A DNA stretch of 64,000 bases, taken from contig QXEO01000411.1 in the NCBI GenBank assembly GCA_007115705.1, forward strand, positions 5,929,702 through 5,993,701, written 5' to 3'. Below are positions 46,954-59,392 of the stretch, piece after piece. The notes beneath the pieces are model-generated. The model ran no database searches and was not told the DNA's origin. It worked only from the letters and a program-made list of their open reading frames with translations. The first letter of the stretch is position 1. Each line of letters begins with the position of its first letter. Made by a program: the position numbers and the translations under genes. Source of the stretch: Dactylis glomerata (taxonomy: Eukaryota > Streptophyta > Magnoliopsida > Poales > Poaceae).

Positions 46954-49548
46954 GCATCTTTGCGAATTACTGTGCCTAGCTCAAAGGCGTTAAAGAAAAT
47001 CACTCTTGGGAGATAACCCATTGTTTTATTTTCAGTACTTTTTCTTTTATTTGAGTATTGGAAGTTATTACTACTATAATGACCTCTCCTTATCATTTTT
47101 ATTTCGTTTTTGTGCCTAGAGAAGCCTCTAATATGAGTGAGGTAAGATTTGGGGATGTTGCTGTCCTGAAACAGATTTCGGTGCTGCACCGTAAAAATTC
47201 GTGAAAAATCTCTGTATATCTTTTGGACCTGCGATTTCTTATGCATATGCCCCAGGTTATATCCAAACTTTCATTAGTTTAACACTTTTTGATTTGAGCA
47301 ACAGAAAACCCTCTAAAAATTCGACCTTTGTCAGCTGTTCTGTTCTGACAGATTTCTGCCAATATTTGTGTTTGCCGCTCGATCGCTTTCTTTTTGAGTT
47401 ATTTTGATCACGAAACTTTTGAGGAAGTTGCTACAGTAGTATATGCTTTATATGTGGTGGTTTTGAGTTGAAAACCTGAAGCAAAAAGGGTTGATTCAAT
47501 GTTATGCTTACACTAATGTTGCTAATAGAATTGTGTTGAGTTTTCTATGAAGTAAGTTTTCAAGTGTAGGGATTGGAGAATGATGAGATGAGATGAAGAA
47601 TGGACAAAAGCTCAAGCTTGGGGATTCCCACGCACCCCACGAAATATCCAAGAGGTACAAGCGTCAAAGCTTGGGGATGCCCCCGAGGCACCCCTTTCTT
47701 CATCGGCAAAAAATCAGGTCACCTTTCAACACACTATATTTTTATTGCATCATGCACTATGCATTTTTCATGGAGCGTCAGTTGTTTTTGCTTTCAGTTT
47801 TCTTTTGTTTTGTTTGCTGCAATAAATGGTTGGATCACATCATGTCATTTTGGAGAGAGACTTACTCCGTTTTTCATTGCCAAGAACACTCTAGTTTTCA
47901 CTCTTATCGTTCAACGAGTGTTCTCTTTTTCTGCTACTGCGTTTAGCTTTCATTTTTCGCCTTGGTTTTTTGTTTAGATCTTCTTTTATCTTTGCATCAA
48001 GGTGTATTTGGACCTCTGGTCTATGTTGGTATTCATCAAAAGAGTTGTTTTAAAAAGGTTCGAATGGTGTTGGAAAAGAGAAAAAGTTTCATGCAAAAAA
48101 GTGGTACAAAAAGGAGCTTGTGTAGACTGCGGCTTAGACTTTTTCATGCCGTGCTTGATATCGTTTTGATAGTATGCTTAGTGATTTTTGCTATAGCATG
48201 ACTTGTCTCAAATGACTGAGATTGCTTAATGAGCCTTTGAAAAAATCATGCGTTGTTTTTATTATATGGAAGCATTTATTTGGTTTTCTCCTTTGATGCT
48301 TTATTTGGGTTGACTTGGCACATGCTTACACATGTTGACTACAAAATAAGTAGCCTATAGCTTCTATGATCATTTGGCTTTTGACTTGTGATACCACTTT
48401 ATGCTTCTTTCAATGATGTTTTGTCGCTACGCATGATTATGGCCGTTATTGCTCTCTTAGTTGGTCGCTCCCAGTCTTTTGCTAGCCCTCACTTTGTACT
48501 GAGTATGAGCTCTACTCGTGCATCCAACTCCCAAAAACCAAGTTATTCCAATGTGTCCACTATAAATTCCTATGCATGGTATTTGCAAGCCAATCCATTC
48601 CAAGTAAATTTTCATGTGCTACCTTTCAGAAAACCTTCAAAACACTTCTCGTTTTGTGACACTGTTTTTAGCTCATGGGGACGTAGTGGTCGGATTTGCT
48701 ATCTTCCATATTGTCATATTCCAAAAGGAAAAAAAGAGAAAAAAATAAAGAAAAAAAGGCACTCCTCCATGGTATATGAATGTTGGTGGGCACCCGATGG
48801 AATCGGTTAGCCATAGTTTGTGAAAGAAAAAAAGTTGGGGAGGAGTGCCAAGCTTTATAAAAGAGCACCAAAGTGCCAATCTCTCTCAAAAACTTGCTTC
48901 ATTTTTGTATGGAAGATAGTAAGAACCCCATTGCCAGTCGTTGACAAAGACAACCACCTCTCAAAACCCAATTTTTATCTCTCTGTTTTACAAATGAAAA
49001 GCTCTAGCACATGTTTAGTCACTGCTTCCCTCTGCGAAGGGCCTTTATTTTACTTTTATGTTGAGTCTCCACCATCTATCTTTATGCACCGTCTAAGAGA
49101 GCATAGTTTTCATTCTGAGTATAATGTGCATAGTCCCAAAGTTTATTATTAATTGATTCATGATTATGGTTTCACTTGTTCTTAAATTATTTGTATCTAG
49201 TTGCCCTCTTAAACTTGAAGGTGTCCTATGCATTTATGTTTTGCTACTCCATGAGGGACAAGCTGAAAATCATTTGCTATGTTTTCCATATGGTTGAAAC
49301 ACACACGTGACTTTCATTGTTTCATTATTCATGATCTTTCGTTTGTGTTCTTCTTCATGTTATAACATGGTTGCTAAGTTTCTAATATCAAGATTATGTC
49401 TTTCATGCCCATGTTTTAAGTTCTTTGATCTCAGCACTCAATGCTCTACATCATTGATCAAATTGTGATGGTGCATGTCACCTAGAAAATTATTGTTTTG
49501 TTATCACTTACCTACTCGAGGACGAGCAGGAGTTAAGCTTGGGGATGC
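46954..49548 (+). mobile_element. Non-coding 3' interior of C with polypurine tract
   Basis: 2.6 kb with no long conserved frame where pol would be expected. Twin phrases AGCTTGGGGAT at 47618 and 47669 recur at the end as AGCTTGGGGATGC (49536-49548), next to the 3' LTR; that last copy, preceded by GAGGACGAGCAGGAGTTA, serves as the polypurine tract. 48720-48760 is a K-rich, A-rich stretch. Frames seen here are short and unconvincing. Confidence 0.65.
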
Positions 49549-50981
49549 TGATACGTCTCAAACGTATCTGTAATTTTTGATGCTCCATGCTTGTTTTTAC
49601 ACCATTTGCCTTGTGTTTCGTTACACTTCATGGCGTTTTTATGCGATTTCCGGAACTAACCTATTGACAAGATGCCACAGTGCCAGTTTCCTGTTTTCTG
49701 CTGTTTTTGTGTTTCAGAAAAGCTACACAGGAAATATTCTCGGAATTGGACGAAACAAGTTCCAGAAGTCTTATTTTTCCCGGAAGAGTACCGAAGACTG
49801 AACGAGAGCCGGAGGGGGGCCAGGGGCTGCCCACACAATAGGGGGCGCGGCCTAGACCTTGGCCGCGCCCACCTATTGTGTGGCCACCCTGGTCGCCTCC
49901 TGACGACACCCATTCGCCAATAAGTAGCCTCCCAACGGAAAACCCTAGAGGAATCGGCGAAATTTCCAAAAGAGTTCCGCAGCTCTGCTGTCGCCGCCGA
50001 TGAATTTCGGGGGACAGAAGTCTCTGTTCCGGCACCCTGCCGGGATAGAGAAGTGCCCCCGGAGCCATCTCCATCGGTCTCCATCGCCGTCTCCGCCATC
50101 TCCATCGACCTCACTGCCATCTCCATCAACCTTGCTGTCTCCTATTATGAGGAGGGAGTAGTTCTCTCCCGGGGCTAAGGGCTCTATCGGTAGCTTTGTG
50201 GTTCACCTCTCTCTCCCATGATGTGATCTTTATGTGATCGTGAGCTTTGTATCTAGTTGAATTGGTAGATGTTATTATTCAGATATTATGCTACTCCCGT
50301 GCTTTATTATTGTAAACTCCGGAGATACCTTGTATCATGGTGTGAAGGTGACAGTGTGCGCATCATGTGTGTCTTTTTGGTTAATGTCTCTATGAATTGT
50401 TGGTGTTTGTTGGAACCATCTAGTGTGTTCACGGTGATAGTGTGGGACAATCTAGTTTGGGGAAATATGAACTTTGAGGAGTGCTTCGTAGCCCTACGCA
50501 TGATTAGTGTTCGTTTTCCATTGGAGAATTGTTTTGAGTTGCATATTGATGATAGCATCTATTGGTTCAATTATGTTATATTTGTTGAGAGTGTGTCCAC
50601 TAGTGAAAGTATGATCCCTAGGCCTTGTTTCCAAGCATTGCACACCATTTCCTTTCAGTTTTGTTACATGTTTGCTTGCAGCGATATTTATTTCAGATTA
50701 CATTTACTACTTATAATCATCACTACTACTTGTATTTCACTATCTCTTCGCCGAACTAGTGCACCTATACATCTGACAAGTGTATTGGGTGTGTTGGGGA
50801 CACAAGAGACTTTCTGTATCGTAATTGCAGGGTTGCTTGAGAGGGATAGCTTTGACCTCTTCCTCCCTGAGTTCGATAAACCTTGGGTGATCCACTTAAG
50901 GGAAACTTGTTGCTGCTCTACAAACCTCTGCACTTGGAGGCCCAACACTGTCTACAAGAACAGACGCGTGCGTAGACATCA
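49549..50981 (+). repeat. 3' LTR of C
   Basis: 1433 bp, TGATACGTCTCAAACG ... GTGCGTAGACATCA. Most differences from the 5' LTR cluster in its first 650 bases. Confidence 0.93.
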
Positions 50982-50986
50982 GAGGT
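50982..50986. repeat. Target duplication GAGGT, right copy (element C)
   Basis: Second copy, directly after LTR end CATCA. Confidence 0.93.
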
Positions 50987-51980
50987 CCCGCCGACTTCTC
51001 AGGAGTTCACCTTCGAGGTGATTGAGCGCACTTGGGGCGATGGCCTAATGCGTGTTCTGCGACATGTCATCTCGCGCCTCGTCCACCTCCACTACGACGA
51101 GCTGCTGGGCACCCGCTACGAGCACTATGGGAGGGTCGACTCCAATGGCCTTCCCTACCAGGCCGTAGCTCACACACCCTTCAGCTGCCACCTCTGCCAC
51201 ACGGAGGCCCTGCTGCACCACACCTAGGGGCAGCTGGACCATGTCCGTATGGTTGCCGACGAGAGAGGCTTGGAGTTAGCCTTTCTTAATGAGGACCTCC
51301 AGGAGTCCATTTTCTCTCATCACCGCCTCCTCGCTGCCAAGAGGAGGATCGTGAAGAGGATCAGGGCTCTGAGGCAGCATGTCCGTGACTTGGAGGACCA
51401 CCTAGCTTCACTTGAGAGCCACGTGTCCGAGCTAGAGGAGGAGACCGCCGAGCTCCGCAAGGAGAACGAGGTGGTACTTGGCCACGACAACGATCACCAG
51501 GAGGCCTACGACGAGGAGCCCGCGAGCACAGATGATGACAACCGTGGTAGCGATGACGGTGATGACCGTGACGCTATCATGGACTTCTACCCGCCCGAGG
51601 CTCCGATGGAGGAGGACCCCGAGGAGGTTGTCCCCCATGTTAGCATCGACGAGTAGGTACCGGCGCACTGCTACTTCACCTAGGATGTCGCGTATCGAGT
51701 AGGACTACCCGATCCCTTTTGCGTATGTTGTGTATGGTTCAGCTGAAACCATTTGGTGTGATGTTGCATGAGACTATGTGATGTGTGTGCTAGACTTGTG
51801 TGGCACTTCTTTTGCATGCATGTATGTATGTGTTGAACTTGGATGATTAGGGATGTTGTCATGGTATGCTCATGGATGCTTGATGTAATCATGTCTCTTA
51901 TGCTTATTTCTGCATTTTATTGCACAACTTGTTCCTCCCGCATTTTGTTGTCGTTTCTCACCAAATAACTTCTCTCCAGA

Positions 51981-53100
51981 ATGGCTCCGGAAACACGAGG
52001 CCACGCTGAAAGCAACCCGCCCCCACCTCCTGAACCCAGCATGGCGCAGGTGCTGCGGCTCATGCTAGAGGATCGTGAAGCCGCACGCGCCGAACGCCAA
52101 GCCAACCTCGCCACTCTCCAACACCTCGCCCAGATTGCCACCAATAACAACAACCATAACAATGCTGGCAATGGCAATGAGGAGCCACAAAGCAAGCTTA
52201 GTGATTTCTAGAATTCCAATCCCCCGACTTTCACCAAGTCCACCGAGCCTCTGGATGCCGATGATTGGCTCCGGACCATTGAGAACAAGTTAGAGTATGC
52301 GGGAGTTGGAGCGAATGAGAAGGTACTGTACGCAGCCCACTTCCTAGCTGGAGCCGCTAGAGCATGGTGGGAGAATGTCCGCGCCATGCAGCCCGAGGGT
52401 CAAGTGATGACTTGGGAAGCCTTCAAGACCAAGTTTCGCAAAGCCCACATTCCCTCTTGACTCATCAAGATCATGAGGGACAAGTTCCTCAATCTGAAGC
52501 AAGGTGGGATGAGCGTCCCCGAGTACCTTGACAAGTTCACCACCTGGGAAGGTATGCACCCAATGACATCAACACCGATGAGAAGAAAAGAGAGCGGTTC
52601 CTTACTGGACTGCAGGAGGAGCTATAGATTTATCTGGTAGCTGTGCACTATCCCGACCTGGAAGCTATGGTGGATGCAGCCATTATGGTGGAGGATAAAA
52701 ACAAGGCTGCCCGCGAGAGTCGCAAGAGGAGGATGTTGAGTCAAGGCGGACCTAGTGGATAGCGGTCCCGCAGCCTGCCCCCATCCAGGGCTGCGCCACC
52801 TCCATAAAGGTTTGCCTCTCAAGCCCCTAGGCCCAACAACCCAAACCGTCAGTACTCTAGCAACCGCCCTTCAGGCGGGAATTTCTCTCGAGGCAACCGC
52901 AACACTTTCAACCCCAATAACCGCAGCCAAGGCAGTGGATGTTACACCTGCAGCCAGCCTGGACACTTCTCTAAGGACTGCCCACTGAAGAAGCGAACTG
53001 CCCCGAGCCTTAGCGCGCGGAGACCCAATCAGGGTCAAGGCTGTGGGCCCACTGGGAAGAATTAGAAGAACCAAGCCAATACTGCAAGAGGCCGCCTGAA
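51981..53100 (+). pseudogene. gag of element A
   Basis: ATG 51981 begins a Tekay-type gag. The capsid region contains DADDWLRTIENKLEY, AARAWWENVR and TWEAFKTKFRKAH (about 52255-52455). A nucleocapsid zinc knuckle CYTCSQPGHFSKDC lies at 52940-52981. Six in-frame stops (TAG 52209, TGA 52458, TAG 52625, TAG 52760, TAA 52805, TAG 53063) and a 1-base loss near 52543 break it. Downstream of the frameshift the frame is that of pol, so gag and pol form one fused frame. It would have made the particle protein. Several of the stops look like C-to-T or G-to-A changes. Confidence 0.88.
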
Positions 53101-56100
53101 CCATGTCACTGCTAAGGAAGCTGCCGAAGCACCCGATGTTGTTCTGGGTACGTTTCTTGTCTACTCCACCCCTGCAAGAGTGCTATTTGATTCCGGTGCA
53201 TCTCATTCTTTCGTGACCGAGAACTTTGTGAAAAAGGGGAAGTTAGAGCCAACCATGATGACTAGAGCTATGCTAGTTCAGATCCCTGGGTCAGTCGTGA
53301 AAACCAAGATTAATTGTGTAGATGTGCCGGTAGATATCCATGGGGTGTCTTTCAAAGCCAACCTAATCATTCTAGGCACGAAGGGTTTGGATGTGGTACT
53401 TGGAATGGACTGGATCTCCAAGTATCAGGGGCATATTGATTGCGCCAGGAAGTCGATAGCCGTGACCAATAGCGATGGTATTCAGATTGAGCAAATCGCA
53501 ACCATGCTGTCCCGCAAGGCCTACTACAAGAAGTCCATGTCTGGACCAACCCTTGATCAAGTCCCGGTGGTATTTAAATACCCCGATGTTTTCCCTGAAG
53601 AGTTGCCAGGTATGCCCCCTGACCGGGATATCAAATTCATTATTGAGTTGGTTCCCGGAACAGCCCCTATAGCACAAAGAGCCTACCGCATGAACCCCCA
53701 AGAGTTAGAAGAGTTAAAGAGACAGCTCGCTGATATGCTCAGCAGGAGTCTTATCCGTCCCAGTGCATCACCTTGGGGATCGCCTGTTCTTTTTGTGGAC
53801 AAGCGAGACTGTACCATTCGATTGTGTGTGGACTACCATAAACTGAATGAGGTGACCATCAAAAACAAGTACCAACTACCAAAGATTGAAGACCTATTTG
53901 ATCAGTTGAATGGAGCCAAAGTGTTCTCCAAGATTGATCTCCGCACTGGATATCATCAGCTAAAAGTCCGCGAGTCCGATATTCCCAAGACCGCCTTCAC
54001 CACTCGCTACGGTTTGTTTGAATACACCATAATGTCATTCGGCCTAACCAATGCTCCTGCCTACTTCATGAATCTCATGAATAAGGTGTTCATGCAGTTC
54101 CTCGACAAGTTTGTGGTGGTGTTCATTGACAACATCTTGGTCTATTCCAAGACCGAGGAAGAGCACGCAGAGCATCTGCGGCTAGTGTTGGGAACCTTGC
54201 GAGAGCACCAACTTTATGCCAAATTCAGCAAGTGTGAGTTTTGGCTGAAAGAAGTTGGATTTCTGGGTCATGTTATCTCGGCCGGCGCAGTGTCCGTTGA
54301 CCCATCAAAGATTACCTCCTTCATGGAAAGAAAGGCCCTAGCCAATCCCACTGAAGTTCGAGCTTTCCTTGGACTAGCCGGCTATTATCGTAAGTTTGTT
54401 GAAGGATTTTCTAGCATCACTCGCCCGTTGACTCAACTCCTCAAGAAGGATAAAAAGTTTGAGTGGACTAAAAAGTGCAAGCAGAGTTTCCAAGAACTCA
54501 AGAAAAGACTTGTGTCGGCCCCTATTCTAACCATGCCCGATATCACCAAGAGCTTTGACGTCTATTGCGACGCCTCCAAGCTTGGACTTGGGAGTGTATT
54601 GATGCAAGATGGCAAGGTCATTGCTTACCTATCCCGCCAACTGCGTCCGCATGAACTAAACTACCCTACCCATGACCTAGAGCTTGCTGCTGTCGTGTAC
54701 GCACTAAAAACTTGGTGACACTACCTCATGGGGAACCAGTGTGAAATCTACACGGACCACAAGAGCTTGAAGTACATTTTCTCTCAGAAGGAGTTGAACA
54801 TGAGACAGAGGAGATGGATCGAGCTTATCAAGGACTATGACCTAGGCATTCACTATCATCCGGGTAAGGCGAACATGGTCGCCGATGCCCTCAGCCGAGA
54901 GCCTTTCTCTCTAAATGCCCTGCTAAAGACCCACCAGCCAACCCTATGCAAAGAATTTGAGAGGTTTGGACTTGAGCTTGTGAACCATGGGTTCCTAGCC
55001 ACTCTTGAAGTCCGATCCACTATATTTGATCAAATTAAGGAAGCCCAGAAAGGTCACGAGAGCATTGAAGGGATCAAGCGTAGGATGGGACGAGAAGAGG
55101 TACCTGGGTTTTCGATTGACCTGCAAGGTGTGCTATGGTATAATGGCCGCCTATGCGTCCCCAGCATTGATGAGTTGAAGCATCTCATTTTGAAGGAGGC
55201 CCATGATACTCCCTATTCGATTCACCCAGGAGGCACCAAAATGTACCAAGACTTGAAAGAGTAGTTTTGGTGGCATGGCATGAAACGAGAGATAGCCTTT
55301 TATATTGCCCGGTGCAACGTCTGCCAGCATGTCAAGGCTGAGCACCAAAGACCTGCGGGTCTGCTACAACCATTGAAGGTACCTATGTGGAAATGGGAAG
55401 AGGTTGGCATGGACTTTATCACAGGCCTACCAAGATCAGACCGAGGTCACGATTCCATTTGGGTTATTATCGACCGCCTCACCAAGGTAGCTCACTTCAT
55501 ACCCGTCAAGACTATCTTCAATGGAAGACGTTTGGCTGAGCTTTACCTCGCACGTATAGTCAGTCTCCATGGAGTTCCTAAAGTGATTGTCTCAAACAGA
55601 GGTTCCCAATTCAGTTCATGATTCTGGAACAGCCTACATAAAGCCTTAGGGACCAAGCTTTCTTTTAGCACAGCCTATCACCCGCAAACCGGAGGTCAAC
55701 CCTAAAGGGTCAATCAGATTCTTGAAGATATGCTTTGCGCCTGCGTCCTCTCATATGGGACCAAGTAGGAGGAATGTTTGCCATTTGCAGAGTTCTCCTA
55801 CAACAATAGCTACCAAGCTAGTCTACAGATGGCCCCCTTTGAAGCTCTATATGGTCGTAAATGTCGTACCCCTCTCAACTGGTCTGAGACTGGAGAAAGT
55901 CAAGTGTTGGCCCCGACGTCATCAAGGAAGCCAAAGAACAAGTGCAACTGATTCGCAATCACTTGAAGGCCACCCAATCTAGACAGAAGAGCTACGCAGA
56001 TTCTTGACGAAGGCCCCTTACCTTCCAAGTGGGAGACTTTGCCTATCTCCGGGTGACTCGACTCAAGCGTATCCAGCGTTTCCATGTCAAAGGCAAACTT

Positions 56101-56466
56101 GCACCTCGCTACATTGGACCATATAAGATCCTAGAATGCCGCGGAGAAATGTCCTACAAGTTAGAGCTACCACCGAAGTTGTCCGAGTTTCACGACGTCT
56201 TCCACGTCTCACAGCTACGCAAGTGTCTCCAGACCCCCAGCAAGCCCGAAACCTTCAAGGAGATTGACCAAGATTCCATTGACCATAACCATGACTTGAC
56301 CTACCGCGAGAGGCCAATCCATATTTTGGAGAAAGATGTCCGTCTCACTCGTAGACGAAAGATCAACATGTACAAGGTTCAGTGGAGCAACCATACCGAA
56401 GATGAGGCCACGTGGGAACATGAAGATTATCTTCAGCGGGAATTTCCCGAGTTGCTCAACGCTTAG
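53101..56466 (+). pseudogene. pol of element A: protease, RT, RNase H, integrase, chromodomain
   Basis: Protease: LFDSGASHSFV at 53183. RT: about 53680-54240, with TIRLCVDYHKLN, KIDLRTGYHQLK and a catalytic box reading VVFIDNILVYS, where the second Asp of the usual DD pair is Asn (codon 54131-54133). RNase H: YCDASKLGLG (54565), ELAAVVYAL, YTDHKSLKY and VADALSR. Integrase: HHCC zinc domain (55200-55325), MDFITGLP, then VSNRGSQF with Asn at the second catalytic position (55595-55597), and a stop where the Glu should be (55703-55705). Chromodomain: 56340-56463, with YKVQWSNHTEDEATW. Stops: 54716, 55262, 55619, 55703, 55766, 56005; frameshift near 55905. Dead on every count. Confidence 0.93.
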
Positions 56467-56490
56467 CTACCGAATCTTGAGACGAGATTC

Positions 56491-56508
56491 TTTTAAGGGG
56501 GGGGAGGT
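56491..56508 (+). other. Polypurine tract of A
   Basis: TTTTAAGGGGGGGGAGGT directly precedes the 3' LTR. Confidence 0.85.
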
Positions 56509-57769
56509 CTGTAACACCCTACTGTTTGTAACCCAGATTTGAACCAATTTTCAATGCATGGAATTAGGGAAAAATAAAAACCTGCATTTCAATGTGTGCT
56601 TGTGTGCTAGGGTTTGTGATTTCATGTGTTGTTTGCATGATTTCATGTGCATGTATTTGGGTGCTATTTAAAATCTTTTTCTCCTCGGATTTCTTTTCTT
56701 CATTAATTCTTACAAACATAAGTGACCTAGGAGGATGTTTTCGAATTTCTTTTAGACCTTGTTGTATGAATGCATGAGAGAGTGCTATGATTGTGTGCTA
56801 TTATCTTGACCTAGTGGCAAGTGTGCATGACACCAACAATCTTATTCTCTCATTTTAATAACCTTTATTCTTGCACTCCATATTGGAAAATAGGAACTTC
56901 ACAAAAACCCCATCTCTCCTCTTTAAACTCAAGATTTCGATCTTGAGTCTTGGCACATGAAACTCTCCTGTAATTCTTAGCCAATCACCACCACCCCTTG
57001 GATCAAACCTTGAACTTTTCAAATTTCAATAGAAAATTGGCCAAACCTTTATTTTCTTTTTTCTTCTCTTTTACTCTCCCTCTCTCTCTCTTGCAAACCG
57101 ACCAAGGAGGCAAACCATGACCAGTCACCCCTCTCTCTTCTCCCTGCACTGTAGCAACAACACCCCTTTCTCTTTGTCCCATTTGCTTGGAAGATCTTGG
57201 AGGAGCCCGAGGCAATCCATGCAAGATTTGCACTCCACACTCTACACTCCCTCTCCACCACCCCTAGCACCCAACCAGCAGCCAGCCGAGCTCGAGTGAC
57301 CTCCCAGGACCCCATCTGGCAGTGTCCCTCGAACCCTACCTCTCCATCCATGTCTCTGGTCGCCAATGTCTGCCGGCGAGCGCCCGAGCTGGCTAGGGGC
57401 ATAGGCAGCACGCCTGGCCGCCCAACCTCGCCAACCAGCTCACCACCACCTCCACTCTACAACCCTACCCTGCCCCGCGACCAAACAGACCCGAGCGCCG
57501 CCCTGCCGCGTCACTCTGACGCTGTCCCCTGCACCGTGACCCTTTCACCCCGCGATAACCCCTCCGAGCCGTGGCCGACCGACGCGGTGGGAACGAGCTC
57601 CACCGTTCATGCACACCCACTGAACCCGACTCATTTTCGAACAGAACGTTAAGCCACCGACACCATCGACCACACCTGTAGACGCAGCCCACAACGCCGT
57701 CCAGAACGCACCGCCCAGCCGCCCAATCGCCGACGCTCGAACCCACATACTCCGAGCTCACCGCCGGGG

Positions 57770-57776
57770 TATAAAA
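57770..57776 (+). promoter_or_regulatory. TATA box of A's 3' LTR
   Basis: TATAAAA in GCCGGGGTATAAAACCCACT, the same position as in the 5' LTR. Confidence 0.6.
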
Positions 57777-59314
57777 CCCACTAGAACGGCCAGAGCCTTC
57801 CCCTGGATGCCATTCTCTCCCTAACCCCTCTCCTCTCCACCCAGAGAACTAAACCGACAACCCCATCCCCTTCCCTGGGCTGCCGAGCACGAGGATCACC
57901 GCCGGAGCTCGGGTAGACGGTGAAGGTTGCGGTCGCCGTCGACCATCTCTCTCTGCTCCCTCTCTACACCTCTCCCTTCTTCTCCTTGATCTGAATCTCA
58001 CCCAGCCCTCCGTTTTCTCTGTGGCAGCCCATGGTCGTCTCCATCGTCAATGGAGCCCGGAGACCGTTGAGGACAAGCACGACCACCCACCTCTGCAAGA
58101 TCCACTTCCTGCAGGCTTCGGACGCAGACGAGCTTCCAGGGAGACCGCTGCCGCCCTACAGCAACCCCAGCCACCCTCGACGCCCCTCGGTGAGCATCCC
58201 CCAGCGTTCCTAGTAGCTAGGGCTAGGGTTTCGACCTGCCTCCGTCACGAGGAAGACAACGGCCCTCCGCCGTCGATCTCGGCCTAATCGGGCGGACCAC
58301 GTCGCCCCGTACCGCTTCGGCATCCCGAGCCGCTAACCGCCGGACCCCGCGTGTCAGCGATTTGAATTCGCCCTCCCACGCGCTGGCGCCCGAGTTGGGC
58401 TGGCCCAGCTCAGATCCAGCCGAACCCCTCCATATCTGGCCCGTTTGATGTTTTTTTTCTTCACAAAACTGCTTTTAGAAATTATTTGAATCTGCTAGAT
58501 TATAAAATCTGTAGAATATTCTCTAAGTGTCCAAACTTGGTGATTCAAATTTTCATGTGAACCTTACAGTATTGTCTAGCCTCCAGTACTACATGCATGA
58601 TTTTTAGGACCTTAGAAATTATCTGAGATTTATTTGTTGTAGATCTAGGGTTTTACCATAATAAATCCAAATCTGGAGTTTTATGTGATGAAAATGTTTG
58701 ATTCCATTTTTCAGTGATGACCTGTTGTAATGTGAAGCTTGAGAACTTGGTCTTGCTATTTTAGGAGTATTGAGTTGCCTGTAGTAATTATTTTAGTCAT
58801 ATTTAAGTTTCACATTGTTTTATTTATTGTGCCTAGTAGGAATATTATTTTGAAGTGATTCAAACTCTGGTGTTTTATGCATTACTGTAGCTATCTAACT
58901 TGGTCTCTTATTAGAATTTTAGGAACAACTGAAAGGTTTAGAGAATTAAATTGCTTTTCTAGTGATATGTGTGATTAGGAAATTCATTACAAATAAACCC
59001 TAGCATATTTTGGATTGGTTCCAATTGGGTTGGATCTGTAATTGTGTTAGCTACCTGGTGGTATACTGGTTGCCATGCTTTGATTCTTGTTAATGCCTGC
59101 TAAGTGTTTGCCTTGTGCACATGACCTATTTTGCTATTAGAAATTGTCTTGCTACTATTAGGGTGATAATTCTTGTGTAAAATGGTCTATTGCTATATAA
59201 ACCTGAACATGTTTGTTTCTGATACTCTTCGATTGAAGTGTGAAATTGCATGGTTGGTGTGTGGCTTACGTATGCATGTGTGCTTATTGTGTGTTATTAA
59301 TTTTCCGGCGATAG

Positions 59315-59392
59315 AATCGAACGAAGAGTGTGCGGAGGAAGGAGAAGTATTTGAGTACCAGGAGGAGGAAGACCAGGGACTAGCCAACCAAG
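59315..59392 (+). other. Putative LTR exon 2 (A, 3' LTR)
   Basis: 78 nt after ...TTAATTTTCCGGCGATAG, ending AACCAAG before the GC donor GCAAGCC. Its frame is very acidic, with SNEECAEEGEVFEYQEEEDQ. One base is left over for exon 3. The leader frame in the required phase is open from about 57853 to the donor but has no ATG, so the start codon is unknown. Confidence 0.52.

Larger units (their letters stand above)
42880..50981 (+). mobile_element. Element C: non-autonomous Athila/Sabrina-like LTR element, 8.1 kb
   Basis: Two LTRs of 1433 bp flank a 5.2-kb interior, with perfect GAGGT duplications. The primer site matches tRNA-Asp, the primer of the Athila lineage. The interior has a gag-like frame with a hydrophobic C-terminal part but no protease, RT, RNase H or integrase. 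The LTR start TGATA(T/C)GTCTCAAACG and the interior phrase AGCTTGGGGATGC are typical of the Triticeae Sabrina-like group as I know it. By eye the LTRs differ at roughly 4% of sites, so C is older than B. Confidence 0.9.
42692..51656 (+). pseudogene. orf0 of element A, split by element C
   Basis: An extra frame between primer site and gag, as in rice RIRE3/RIRE8. It runs from ATG 42692 to 42879, is interrupted by C (with one GAGGT duplication copy), and resumes at 50987 in the same frame to TAG 51654-51656, about 285 codons. Stops occur at 42716-42718 and 51225-51227, both TAG. The C-terminal third has a clear coiled-coil pattern (residues around RALRQHVRDLEDHLASLESH) and then a strongly acidic tail (DDDNRGSDDGDD). 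The function of orf0 is unknown to me. 51657-51980, between it and gag, is non-coding. Confidence 0.75.

Noticed and set aside
57853..58189. GC-rich leader of A as a coding first exon
   Set aside because: The frame in the right phase is open but has no ATG and is not shared with D or B, where the same phase meets a stop (B, near 38875); openness is expected from composition.
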